DNA of 51,000 nucleotides from Chrysomallon squamiferum (taxonomy: Eukaryota > Mollusca > Gastropoda > Neomphalida > Peltospiridae): positions 2,915,536 through 2,966,535 of the forward strand of contig CM022675.1 of assembly GCA_012295275.1 (NCBI GenBank). The letters are read 5' to 3'. The notes under the pieces were generated by a model. It searched no databases and had not been told where the DNA came from. It saw nothing but the letters and a program-made list of their open reading frames with translations. The position numbers and the translations under genes were made by a program. This document shows positions 23,930 through 34,030 of the stretch, piece after piece. Every line of letters starts with the position of its first letter. Position 1 is the first letter of the stretch.

Positions 23930-24494
23930 TATGCAAATTAGTATGACAGGCATTTGGTTGGTTTTCAGTCCTATTTTGGCTAATTTGCAGAAAGGGCTAC
24001 TTTGGCAAGGTGTAGTTTGAAAAGTAATTGACACAAAAGACTGAAAATCAACAAGAGTGATGGGACCAACTTGCTAAATGAGCTCAATTTTTTTCAGACG
24101 TCTGTTTGTATGTGTTCCACATGCTTCACGGATGAGTCTCTCATGGAACCAGCAAACCTCACTAAACATTCTCTGCCCATGGAAGAGTTGTTGTCATGAA
24201 TCAGTTGCAAGACCAAGGAGATAGTGAACATTGCAATGCAGGAACTCCAGATCTTCCTCAGTCTGCCAAAGGTCTTTTCTGAGATGGTTAAATTGGACAT
24301 TTTAACTCATCATCACAGCTGCTCTGTCTGACATGAGTCCACTCATTTTTATGGAGACAGTCTGAAAATATATCCCACCTCCTTTCTTCAACCTCGTCAA
24401 AAGCTAGTGATAACTCCTCTAATATGTAATCATCAACTATTACACGGCATCATGCTTTTTCAGTTCCCACCACAGTAAAGTCAACAGCTTAAAC
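23930..24494 (-). pseudogene. decayed transposon-like ORF, C-terminal part, split by the hAT
   Basis: Reading minus-strand frames gives VDFTVVGTEKA, then ILEELSLAFDEVEERRWDIF, then SGLMSDRAAVMMS, then EEDLEFLHCNVHYLLGLATDS, broken by several stops and frameshifts. It continues the frame found on the other side of the hAT element at 27013-27435. I recognise the style (MSDRA and HCN-H-LLGL) from multicopy proteins in invertebrate genomes that behave like transposon products, but I cannot name the family. The lower boundary is uncertain. Confidence 0.45.
24487..24494. repeat. hAT target-site duplication, copy 1 (GCTTAAAC)
   Basis: Exactly the same 8 bp is present at 27013-27020. Eight base pairs is the hallmark target duplication length of hAT elements. 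Confidence 0.9.
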
Positions 24495-27012
24495 CAGTGT
24501 TTCTCAACCTTTTTCACTCTCGACATACCTACGAGCGCATGAAACTGTCGCGACACAGTAATAATTTTAAATATTATATAATGAGATCGTAAAATAAATT
24601 AAAAAATACATATATGGACTTGTCTGATACAGTTTATTATGTTAGTATCCCAGAATTGCCACTTACCTAGTGTGAAACATGTGCCTGGTGTTGTCTTATG
24701 ACTTCTTGAATATTTGGTCGTATGTGCAATAAGCAAACTCATTTCTTCTTCAGTGGAACGTAGTCTTTCTCTCTTCTTATTTTTTATGTTATTTAAGGTT
24801 GAAAAGCCCAATTCACACAAATAAGAAGTAGAGAATTGTAAAAGAACTAATAGGGCTTTTTCAGCTAATGCGGGAAATTCCTTTTGTATTGAAATCCAAA
24901 ATGTATCGATATCTACCTCAGAATGCTTTATTTTAAGACTGCGGTCACTTGAAATCGTAGCCAATTCTTCTTCTTCGCATAATTTAAACCCAGTATTAGA
25001 AGGAACATCTACAAAAGGATTACGAACCCAGTCGTAGTTTTCAGTGTTCAGCGACGGAAAGTAGTGGTCGATGTTTCCTTCGAGCGCTGTCAGATGCTCA
25101 ACCACGATAGGGATCATTTCTTTAGTGCAGTTGGTACGCATTGTAGGAAACATATCAAACTCACCCAACTTTGCTCTGTTTCTCTAAATAACAATTTTCT
25201 TTTTAAGGGCAACCAACTTATCTGTTGAAGTTAGAATATTTTCATTTCGACCTTGCATACTTCTGTTCACAATATTAAGTTGACCAAATATTTCCGTTAA
25301 ATATTCCATTTTGGCCATCCAAAATTCACATCGAAGATATTTACAAAATCTTTCAAAAAATACTATTAATTCCTTCTGTAATTCATGAACCCGAGTCAAC
25401 ACTACCTTTTGACAGCCATCGAATGTCGGTACGCATGAGTTAGCGAACATGTTGAGAATCCATTGATTTGCATAGTTCTTCGAATAATCTCAACTTTATT
25501 GGCCTGCTTTTAATGTAATTGACAATTTCAACTACTTGATGTAACACTTGCTTCAAATCTTCTTGTGATACTTTTGAAACTAAAACTTCTCTATGTAAAA
25601 AGCAATGAGTACGAACAAGATTTGGATTTTCTTTCTGTGCTAGTGATGCAAAACCTTTAATGCAGCCTACCATACATGCTGCACCATCAATACAAATACC
25701 AACACAAAACTTCCACGTCAAATTCATTTTTTTAAGATAGCCAGTTATCATATCAAAAATATCTTGACCTCTAGTAGTTGTTGGCATTTCTTTACAACAC
25801 AAAAACTGATTGATTATTTCATCATCATTAATGAAACGAACAAATACAAGCAATTGAGCACTGTTACTGATATTGATCGATTCATCAACTATTAAAGCAA
25901 ATTTAGATCCTTCAAGTTTTTTCAGAACATTAGTTTCAATGTTTTCAGATAAATCTACAATTCTCCTGTGTATTGTATCATTTGAAAGCGGAATTTTACT
26001 AATTTCTTTTTCAGCTGTTTCACCTAACATGGATTTCACCATCTTTTTACAAGTGTGAAGGATAACTGACTCAGCAAGAGTGTGGGATTTGGATTTCATT
26101 GCTATTATTTCAGCTACCTCAATTGAAGCGAGTTGAGCCCGTTCAGACACGGTCATTGTTTTCTGAAAAACATTGCGTTGCTTTGATTGCTGTTGTAACA
26201 GTCTTTGAAAATAATTAAGATCTTTATCTTGTAGGTAGGAATGTTTAGTGAAATGTCTTTGTAATTTATTTGGTACCATGGATTCATTGGCCATTTTTTC
26301 ACCACAAACTATACATAATGGACATGGTTGAGCAACATCTCCTGACCAAGAAAATCCAAACTTCAAATAATCATCACAATACCCTCTATTATGGTGAACT
26401 TTTGCCTTTTTTGTGCTGGATTTTGTGGGCTTCATTGTATGTTCTGTTTCAACCTCACACCTGTCTCTAACATCCTTCCTTTTAACAAATTTATCCATTG
26501 TGAAGGGGTATTCAATCTGTAATTTAGAGGTCAAAATTGAGTGTGCAATACGATTGAGTTTGATGTAAGTAAATAGTAAACACTGTTAACTGAACAGATT
26601 TGCCGTGACGACAGATTTGCAAAGTCTGTTCTAACTAGCATAATTTCTTAACTAAATACACCTAGTTAGCTACATCTCTTTACTAATAAGTGTTTAAGAA
26701 TGACAATAATTTAAAACACAGCGAAGTTAATTCGGTAATCGGCATTACGCACGTGCACACACGACCAGTGCGGAACAACACCACACACACAACCTATCAC
26801 ACTGACGTCTCATGGGCGACCTTGAGCGAAAGGTGCAAAGGTTGGTGGCCGCCACTGACCGGTGGACTTTGAATGTGTGCATATTCATTGGATAAAGGAA
26901 GTTGCTTCTTCCAAGGCATATTAGTAGAACATGAAACTGAGATTTATGCACATTGTCCGTGTTTTCAGGTGTTCGTCACAAAGTTTCGCGACATGGCGGT
27001 TGAGAATCACTG
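24495..27012 (-). mobile_element. hAT DNA transposon, 2,518 bp, with intact ends
   Basis: The left end CAGTGTTTCTCAACC and the reverse complement of the right end CAGTGATTCTCAACC match at 14 of 15 positions. The element is flanked by a perfect 8-bp duplication GCTTAAAC. The ends are of the CAGTG-TTCTCAACC kind seen in Charlie-like hATs. It carries one transposase pseudogene on the minus strand. It sits inside an older decayed transposon-like reading frame that continues on both sides, so it is the younger of the two insertions. Confidence 0.93.
24599..26498 (-). pseudogene. ZBED5/SCAND3-like hAT transposase, disabled
   Basis: The likely start is MDKFVKRKD at 26498; the open frame begins 12 codons earlier at 26534. 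Near residues 60-90 a BED-type finger is visible (CPLCIVCGEKM, then KLQRHFTKH). The RNase-H core follows, with acidic residues in FALIVDESINIS and VGICIDGAACMVG. The C terminus (ALLVLLQFSTSYLCELGFST, then NNIKNKKRERL) is the hAT dimerisation region. The catalytic frame is broken: an in-frame TAA lies after QHVR (25442-25440), a one-base frameshift follows the IRWLSKG stretch, and a TAG lies after KKKIVI (25186-25184). So the copy cannot make full transposase. Such proteins act in the nucleus on their own terminal repeats; related copies have been domesticated in vertebrates. Two stops and one frameshift over about 1.9 kb suggest a fairly recent death. Confidence 0.9.
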
Positions 27013-27435
27013 GCTTAAACTCTCACCAGTGCCCACAATAACTTGGTGGCCAACATACTTTTTACCATTTGATCTGAATTCAGGGTGGCATCTGTCACAT
27101 GCATCTAGCTTATTATATGGCTTACATCCACTTATTTCTGATGGTAAGTCACCTTCTGGGGTGCTGACATTCAGCAAGGTTCGACATACAACATCTATAA
27201 TTGGTCCACATCTGCTGGCTGCAGTCTCGTGCTTGCCAACCATTTCCATCATCTACAACTTCACATCTGGTAAAACAAATAACCCAGTATCTGGGTCTTT
27301 CAAATGAATCCCATGTCTGGCTTCATTGGCAGCTTCTAGCTTTATGATGTGGCATTGTAGTTTGTTATTTTCCATTCCAAGATTTTTTAGTTTTTGTTTC
27401 AACTTGGAAGAAGGAATAAATAAAAACGTGTACAT
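27007..27435 (-). pseudogene. decayed transposon-like ORF, N-proximal part
   Basis: The minus-strand frame gives a lysine-rich, coiled-coil-like start (LKQKLKNLGMENNKLQ), then HGIHLKDPDTGLFVLPDVKL, an in-frame TAG at about 27254, then MMEMVGKHETAASRCGPIID, EGDLPSEISGCKPYNKLDAC and KKYVGHQVIVGTGESL, where the hAT is inserted. The same reading resumes beyond the hAT with VDFTVVGTEKA, one base out of phase. The family was not named. It is plainly a dead multi-domain protein and not a host gene in use. Confidence 0.5.
27013..27020. repeat. hAT target-site duplication, copy 2 (GCTTAAAC)
   Basis: An exact copy of 24487-24494, directly after the right terminal repeat. Confidence 0.9.
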
Positions 27436-27549
27436 AAGTTTGGGACCCGTCAGTATAGATTCCTTTTATACTGTTTTTGGTTGATGAAAATATAGTAACC
27501 CTAGATATCATTCAATCAAAATTTTTAAACGCGGTCATACTGTGTAGCG

Positions 27550-27574
27550 TTATGAAAAAGGTTGAAAACCACTG
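27550..27574 (-). mobile_element. orphan hAT-like terminal repeat
   Basis: AAAAGGTTGAAAACCACTG reads on the other strand as CAGTGGTTTTCAACC, a second, different hAT-type end. No partner end with a matching 8-bp duplication (expected GTGTAGGG) was found in the window. It is probably one end of another broken or non-autonomous element. Confidence 0.5.
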
Positions 27575-27877
27575 GTGTAGGGTTACCTCCCATTAGTCAT
27601 AAGACTTATTTGTCATACAGTTTATAACAACATAGGTCAAGGTTAGGTTCACACTGAAACCTCTGTCCGTTACCTCAATAAAAAGAAGGGTATGATCCCA
27701 CATTGTTGTATATTGTATGACTACCGGCAATAAATAAATGAAAGAAAGGCTTATAATGATTTATATATTTTATTTCATACAGATAACTTGATCACTTAGT
27801 TAAGTTTCAGCAGATAGATTTTGTAGGCTAAGAATGGAAGAGGCGTTTTGACTTTCTGCTGCAATTGATGCTTGAGT

Positions 27878-28243
27878 CTAACTAGTCTGTTTTCCATCAG
27901 GAGTCAAGAGGAATGATGGGAATAGTGTGACTTTCTCTTCATTGTAAACAGCATTCAGCTGTGTTGTTTCTTCTCTGGCCCGCTTTTGCATAGTGCTGAG
28001 GAACTTCAGACGCTCTGAATCTTGTGATGCGTGGGTGTGGTCAGTGGTGTTCCTGACGTGATCACGAACTGTAGTGCATCTTCCATTGCAAGTCTTGACG
28101 ACACACTTCCAGTGAGTACAAGTCTCTGGAACAGCGTTCTTGTTGTAGACAATGAATACTCCACTTTGTAAAGTCCATGCATTGTGCAAGTGTGCCAAGG
28201 TTTGACATTCTTGAGTTATATATATATGCAAATGTCTTAACAA
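27878..28243 (-). pseudogene. FLYWCH-type zinc finger fragment (MULE-like)
   Basis: The minus-strand frame contains SGVFIVYNKNAVPETCTHWK, then C-VVKT-C-NGRCTTVRDHVRN, then TTDHTHAS. The Trp-x-Cys, Cys and His-x-His placement is that of a FLYWCH finger. SERLKFLSTMQKRAREET follows, a linker commonly seen in FLYWCH proteins linked to MULE transposases. The frame ends after LLTPDGKQTS with no transposase core, so this is a truncated remnant. A 25-base poly(T) (poly(A) on this strand) abuts its upstream end. Confidence 0.6.
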
Positions 28244-28246
28244 TCG

Positions 28247-28271
28247 TTTTTTTTTTTTTTTTTTTTTTTTT
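28247..28271. repeat. poly(T) tract
   Basis: 25 T residues immediately next to the FLYWCH fragment. Confidence 0.9.
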
Positions 28272-28512
28272 CATTCATTGCATTATCAAAACATGTCTCA
28301 TACAACTAGAGTAACCTTGAACACATGCTGCCCACTGGAGTTGTGATTACAAGAGTTAGCAGTGAGACACAGCCAAGACTAGTTGATCATTCTCCACACA
28401 GGGGTGCCCAGCTTACTTACTGCTCGACTGCTTTCCAAATTGTATGACTACTGACCATATGACTGTTGGGAGGATACCGCGTATAGTGATTACAAGAAGA
28501 ATGGAATCATTG

Positions 28513-28518
28513 TTTATT
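28513..28518 (-). promoter_or_regulatory. polyadenylation signal AATAAA of the BTB gene
   Basis: Lies about 165 bases after the stop codon of the BTB-BACK-PHR gene, in an otherwise unoccupied stretch. Confidence 0.5.
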
Positions 28519-28682
28519 AGGATTTCACAAAGTGCGATCATTTCATCTTGTCCACGCAGTAATCTAATTACCTGCTAATTGTTGTCATTGTTTAAGAAAT
28601 GATTGTACTTGAAAACACCGAGTGCTGCTATTGACAATCCTAATTACTGTATAAAATGTTCTTTTGTTCTTGAATTTGTTTT

Positions 28683-29739
28683 TTACACTAAAAATAACAA
28701 AGCACGTATTTGTCCTGATTTCACACTTGTAAAAAGTTTTCTGTCACTCTGTTTAGATTTGTGTGAGTAAGAAAATCTACAAACAAAAGAGTCAACAACA
28801 ATTTCTGATTTGCCTTCAAATCCACACCATGTGACTCCTCCCTTAACATTAACAAACAAGCTGTACTCTGTGTCTTTAGTAATCTTTACTGGTCGACTGA
28901 ACACGACGTCATACACTCTAGACATGTCGGAGACAACGTGTTCATATCTCTGTGTCAGTGTAAACCCGTCCAGTATTTCATCTGTTCTTGTGTCAGTGAC
29001 AAAGGCGCTGACGTCGCAGTTTCGTGGGTCATGTTGACCGTACAACTGAAATCCGCGAAGTAAAGCGTTTTTGTTGACAGAGAAAGTAATGGCTTCATCT
29101 TCTTTACCAGAACATGATGAGCTGTAACCATAGTCAACAAACCGGTTTATTGTAATCTGTGTCGTCGTCGCAGTTCTCTTGTCTGAGTTAAACGGTGAAA
29201 CATCTTCATCGCTGCTCACCCAGTGTTTCAAAATCTTGAATCCTTCAGCCTCAGTGAGTGTGTGAGTGGGTGTCACATGTTCTACAAAATACGTCTGATC
29301 GAGTAATGGATAACGCACATGCTTCACGACCTCTCCCAGTGCTTCACACATGTTTTTTACATTCGTCTCTCTTCCTTGCTTCCTGCATGCGCTGTCAGCC
29401 CACTTCACAGTGGCTTCAAAAACATTTTTCTCGTCTGCTGTCAGTTCGTCTGATCGTACGATCTCAACCAGACATTTGTGACAAAGATCACTGACTTCAT
29501 CTGACTTCAAAACTTCGTCGCCATTTTTCAAAATGTAGTCCAGAGTTTTTTTCCTTAGATCATGTTCATCAAACAGGTGAGCATGTTCCAGCACGACGCA
29601 CGCATTCTGTGACGACAACGACGACTCCAAATATTTTGTGCATCGGTCTTCAAGTGTTGTGACGAAGTACTTCCTTGACAGATACAGCAGACCGGTGACA
29701 TTCTGGCCTGTGAGGACGACGTCATCTGTATAAAGATAT
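28683..29739 (-). CDS. BTB-BACK-PHR protein, coding exon 2
   Basis: The acceptor CTTCTTTTACAG ends at 29740. The exon begins in phase 2 and completes the lysine of FLK-YLYTDDV, finishing the BTB domain. BACK spans about residues 120-245 (YLESSLSSQNACVVLEHAHL and VFEATVKWADSACRK, the central EAT-x-x-WA signature). The PHR domain spans about residues 285-436 (ITFSVNKNALLRGFQLYGQ, GGVTWCGFEGKSEIVVDSF, ending SGQIRALLFLV). PHR is the beta-sandwich first seen in PAM/Highwire/RPM-1. This architecture is that of BTBD1/2/3/6, normally cullin-3 substrate adaptors in the cytosol. At 436 residues in total it is a little shorter than vertebrate BTBD6, mainly at the N terminus. The stop is TAA at 28685-28683. 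The reading frame has no lesions. Confidence 0.92.
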
Positions 29740-29900
29740 CTGTAAAAGAAGTAGACTTTAAACTGTGAGACAACTATGTGAGACTTCATCCATGTAAAAG
29801 AAGCAGAGTAAGACTTTAAACTGTGAGATGACTATGTGAGACGTTATCCGCGTAACGATATCTGTGTAAAAGAAGTAGAGTAAGACTTTAATATGTGAGA
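29721..29900 (-). repeat. about 60-bp triplication spanning a splice acceptor
   Basis: Three imperfect tandem copies lie at 29721-29784, 29785-29842 and 29843-29900. Shared plus-strand words are TGTAAAAGAAG, AGACTTTAAACTGTGAGA and ACTATGTGAGAC. The copy nearest the exon holds the acceptor in use. The farthest copy also has an AG acceptor (TACTTCTTTTACACAG) followed by an exon-start look-alike. The middle copy has lost the AG. Confidence 0.8.
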
Positions 29901-30039
29901 TTATTTAATTAGAAAATAATTAAATTACTAACAAAAACTGTATTGTTATCAATGTTTCTGTCTGTCTGTATGTCTCTCTTCCTCACTGTTCGTACGTGTG
30001 TCGCTGTGTGTGTGTGTGTTTGTGTTTTTGCTAACATAC

Positions 30040-30293
30040 TTTAAAAACTGTGTAAAAATATCTGCCTGCACATCAGGCAAGATGATGCTATTTTGTTCAC
30101 GGAGTCCTCCCATTAGCATGCTGTGGAAGACTTCGCTTCGTATCATGAGGATGAACCGATGTGCATCAACAACTGTTTCATCTTCTCCAACAACAAATCT
30201 GATGTCGCTGTCTGTTCTCGTATGAAAAACGTGTTCAATACATTCTGTTAGTTTTTTCCCTGTCTGCCAACTTGAAACTTCTGAGGTGGCCAT
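30040..30293 (-). CDS. BTB-BACK-PHR protein, coding exon 1
   Basis: It encodes residues 1-84 plus two bases. The start is ATG at 30293 (AAAACATGGCC, purine at -3), just inside an acceptor-like TTTGTTTATAG that ends at 30301, which implies an upstream noncoding exon. BTB elements are visible: DIRFVVGEDETVVDAHRFIL (about 30-49) with the D-A-H-x-x-L-like core, RSEVFHSMLMGGLRE, and ILPDVQADIFTQFLK. BTB domains dimerise and bind cullin-3. The donor AA/GTATGT follows 30040, and the 300-bp intron (30039-29740) joins in phase to YLYTDDV. Reading through the donor instead gives a low-complexity tail from a CA-rich intron, so splicing is needed. Confidence 0.9.
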
Positions 30294-30300
30294 GTTTTCA

Positions 30301-31010
30301 CTATAAACAAATAATAATATTAATAATAGTAATAATAATAATATGGAATGGAGAGAAAGAAAACGAAATTGTTCGGAGACAGAACTGTAACAATAAAAAA
30401 ATGTAAATAATAATAATAATAATAACCTCATACTAAATATAATGTTAACTTGTTTCTGTGTACAGGTCAGAGTTCTGTTGCAGCGCCTCGCACTGCAGTG
30501 ACCAGGTTTCTATATTTATATCTAGCTATGACCTGTACAAACAAACATTTTTATGTAAAGAAACAATTAACCGAAGATAATTTCTATCAAGGGACTACTT
30601 TCTGTTTAACGCATGTACTGTTCAATGCTGCAATGAGAGATGTAAAAATAAACAAATAAATAAAAGAGAATGAAAGAAAGAAAGAAAAAAAAAATCAGAT
30701 AAATATATACCGAATCGATAAAAGATGAAAAGAAGTACATTATGCATACACTAGTGATTATCATGATGACGTCCACCGCAATAATTATTATTATAATTAT
30801 TATTATTATACACAGACATGTCTGGTCACAGTCAGGTAAGGAATATTTCACTGCGGCACAAAAGATTTTCAAATCGCAATGTACATATAGTGATTTACAC
30901 AATTTACTCCTTGAAAAAACAACATAATTAACCAAAAATAACAAATCTAAAAAGAAACACTATATAAGAAAAATAAAGGAACAAGATATGATGTTTTTAA
31001 AGTAGAAAAC
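30301..31010. other. upstream of the BTB gene, noncoding
   Basis: AAT-triplet runs (about 30308-30342 and 30407-30424) and unique A+T-rich DNA, including a CAG-rich patch near 30470-30510 (GTTGCAGCGCCTCGCACTGC). No separate gene was recognised. Confidence 0.5.
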
Positions 31011-31014
31011 AATA

Positions 31015-31500
31015 CAAAATACCTTGCAATTTCAACTTCCTGATCGACAGTTTCTTACAAGTGATTATTTTCTGTCTGTCGAATCAACTGTAGATCACAG
31101 ATATCACTGATCTAAGAATAAATGAAATAAAATATATAAGATGGCAATAATAATAATAAGGGCAAAACTAACAGTAGTAGTAGCAGTAGTAGTAGTAGTA
31201 CCATACTAAAGACTTTAGTAAAGTCAGGTTATACATAATCTTTATATTTAAATTTTAAAAAAACCCTCGCAATTAAATAATCTATTAAAGAACTAACTTT
31301 GATATATTTAGTAATAAATTAAGAACACCGGAATCGTTCAAACATAATAAAATATAAAATATCATACACTTTCAATATGGCTGACTAATTTCACTTCTGC
31401 TTTGTAAACTTTTAGTTATCAAACCCTTCACCGATAAACAGGCGACAGACGTCAAATATCACTTTGTTAGGTTTCAGTCTCAGATTAAACTAAACAAATC
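31015..31500 (-). promoter_or_regulatory. candidate first-exon cassette, copy 1
   Basis: On the minus strand GAAATTGCAAG/GTATTTTG (donor at 31023/31022) is preceded by CTTGTAAGAAACTGTCGATC. A second donor-like site, ATATTGAAA/GTGTATGA, lies near 31368. Both are repeated in diverged form at 32450-33060. The arrangement suggests alternative noncoding first exons for the BTB gene, whose ATG exon starts with an acceptor-like site. There is no transcript evidence in hand. Confidence 0.3.
31140..31205. repeat. short GTA-rich triplet patch
   Basis: GTAGTAGTAGCAGTAGTAG-type sequence next to copy 1 of the cassette. It is matched by ACTACTACT-type sequence near copy 2 at 32701-32720. Confidence 0.6.
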
Positions 31501-31624
31501 GTTTTACGAGATATTTGTATACTCATCTTACATACATCTTCTCTACAACAGATAACTTTAATTCTAATTCTGTAGATTAAGTACTACTAGACTGCATTGT
31601 TTATATGCGAGTTATAAAGGTAAT

Positions 31625-31669
31625 TAATAATAATAATAATAGTAATAATAATAATAATAATATCAACAA

Positions 31670-31700
<31 letters not shown>

Positions 31701-31710
31701 AACAAGAAAT
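31625..31710. repeat. compound (AAT)n-(AAC)n microsatellite
   Basis: AAT triplets at 31625-31662 are followed by AAC/AGC triplets to about 31704. The minus-strand frame here is an artefact. Confidence 0.85.
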
Positions 31711-32354
31711 ATGTACGTCTTATTTCTCTGACGAGGCTTGCATGACCAGGTTTCAGTTTCAAAGTAATCTGCCACTGACTGTTTGTTTGTTATGTAGGTC
31801 ATAAAAACAGCGTGTCACTGCTACACGAGACACACACACAAAGATATACTCGGGTGTTATTTACAGCGATCTGACAAATTCATTGTTAATATACAATCTG
31901 CCCATAAGTGTAGAAATAACCCGTGAAAATAAGAAATTATTTACATTTGTCAGCGTTGTGAGAAGATACACAATTTCAATGAAGATGATAAAGACAAGCA
32001 ACTAACAAACTCATAAATAGAAAATAATAAAATTATATGAGATAATATTATCACGTCATCTACTTACATACACCAGATGGTAAGAAACATTTTATAGTCG
32101 GGTCTAGCACATATTTTTTCATCTTTAAAAAGCCTTGCACTATAACGCTGTTTGTTACATGTATATCCATAGCAGCAATAATGTTTATTCTTTTTTTTCT
32201 TTTCTTCTTATTTTTTTTTTTTTTTTTTTTTTCCCCGTTGTAGATGAAAACAAATGCAATAATATTTTATATACTGGGAACAAGGAAGGAATGAATGAAG
32301 AAAGGAAGAAAGAAAGACTGAACGAACGAAACACATGCAAAGTAATAAATAAGG

Positions 32355-32357
<3 letters not shown>

Positions 32358-32428
<71 letters not shown>
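32358..32428. repeat. (TA)n followed by (AAT)n
   Basis: TA dinucleotides at 32358-32396 run into AAT triplets at 32400-32428. Confidence 0.95.
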
Positions 32429-32449
32429 AATTAAATTAAAAAAGAACAA

Positions 32450-33060
32450 TATAAAATACTTTGTAGTTTCAAAATAGATACCTACCTGAAAAACGTCCTG
32501 ATCAATAATTTCTTAGAAATGAGTAATTTCCGTTTAACAACTCTGCTATTGATCACTGAGATCAGGGATCTATAGATAAATCTATAAATAAATAAATAAA
32601 TAAATGAAAAGAATTAAAGTAATTTAAAGTAATCAGATTGACAAATAAATAGCATAAGTAATAAATGAATCATTGAACTATATTTAGGTGATACTGTTAT
32701 TACTACTACTACTACTACTGCTGCTATTATTATTATTATTATTTTTATCTTTATTATTATTATTAAATCTGTATGCTAGGTACGAAAAAAGCCTTTAACA
32801 AAATTCAAACCAAACATGTATAGCCTTCACAAAATAGATAATAATTTCAATATGTCTGATTTGTTTTAAACAAAGCAATAGTACAGCATATATTAAATGA
32901 CAATAAAATACATAATACCTTCAAATTTCAAAATGGCCGACTACTTCTGAAAGCTCTGTATTATTCTGTTTGTTTCACTACTTCTGTATAATGCATCCTG
33001 TTTGTCAGTGGTTTTCCTAGAACTGACGCCTTTCTGTTTGACAAGGTCACTGAACACTTT
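32450..33060 (-). promoter_or_regulatory. candidate first-exon cassette, copy 2
   Basis: Minus-strand words TCTAAGAAATTATTGATCAGG and TTTTGAAACTACAAA/GTATTTTA (near 32459) match copy 1. GGCCATTTTGAAATTTGAAG/GTATTATG (donor at 32919/32918) matches the GTGTATG site of copy 1. The segment is displaced by about 1.4-1.55 kb from copy 1. A GTAGGT donor-like site also lies just upstream, near 32485. Regulatory or first-exon function is inferred. Confidence 0.3.
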
Positions 33061-33099
33061 GTGTTTTGCTCTTTACAAAGTCGCCTGTTGCTAATCACG

Positions 33100-34030
33100 T
33101 GACTGAAATTAGATATTGTACAAGTCAAACCACGATAGATACATACAAATGTTTAATTATATACAATTTGTGTAAACCTGTTAAATAAAAAAAAAAAAAA
33201 AAAAAGAAACAGAAAAAAAAAATCTTTATTTTGTCATTAGTTATTTTGTCTAAGATATTTATATTTATTTCTAACTCAGTATATTGATGAAAAAGTTACG
33301 TTAACAAGTGTCAGTTATTTAGGTCAGATAAAAATATTGTGTGAGGTTTAATGGCGACAAGAAACGTTCGTGAAATACTACGATCGTGAAATATGCAATA
33401 TAATGGTGGAATCAGAGCACACGGGACACTCATTTATTTGTGTGTGTTATGAGTCAGAGCGATCTAAACACAGGGTGACAAATACCACCTTTATTATGTT
33501 TAGTATAAAAACGAAAGCTTTGTTCAAATACTAACACTTGTACTCATCACTGTGGTAATATAGTTTGTTTATTTATTTATTTATTTATTTATTTATTTGT
33601 TTGTTTCACTTTTTAATTTATATGTTGGTATTTTTATTTATTTATTATTTTACTTTCTTCTTTTCTTTTCTTTTATTTGACTACAAATGTGTATAATATA
33701 TAATACAACTAAAACAAGCTAATATAAAAATAAAAGTAAATTAATGTGTTAAAATACAGAAGTCTCAACAACATTAGTAAAAACCACAATAATAATAATA
33801 ATAAGAAGAAGAAGAAGAAGAAGAAGAAGAATTAACATGTTTTAGAGGTATTTGTTCATATAAATAAATTGACATGTTTTAGACATAAAATAATATTTGA
33901 TCACATAAACAAAAGTATATATTATTGTGAGAAAGATACAAAAACAAAATAGAAAAATAGATCATAACGAGAACGTGTGTTACATTTTCACTAAACATAT
34001 TACAAAATTCACATTTAACTGAATCTTTTT
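33100..34030. other. noncoding stretch with simple repeats
   Basis: A poly(A) at about 33187-33205, a (TTTA)n at about 33568-33598 and a (GAA)n at 33803-33830 lie in unique A+T-rich DNA. No gene was recognised. Confidence 0.55.

Noticed and set aside
29740-29789. N-terminal MKSHIVVSQFKVYFFYR before the second BTB exon
   Set aside because: It corresponds to the polypyrimidine tract and acceptor, part of the triplicated intron unit, and not to coding sequence.
29949-30039. Continuation of BTB exon 1 into a HTHSDTRTNSEE tail
   Set aside because: This is intron sequence after a GTATGT donor, rich in CA repeats. Splicing to 29739 restores the conserved BTB text in phase.
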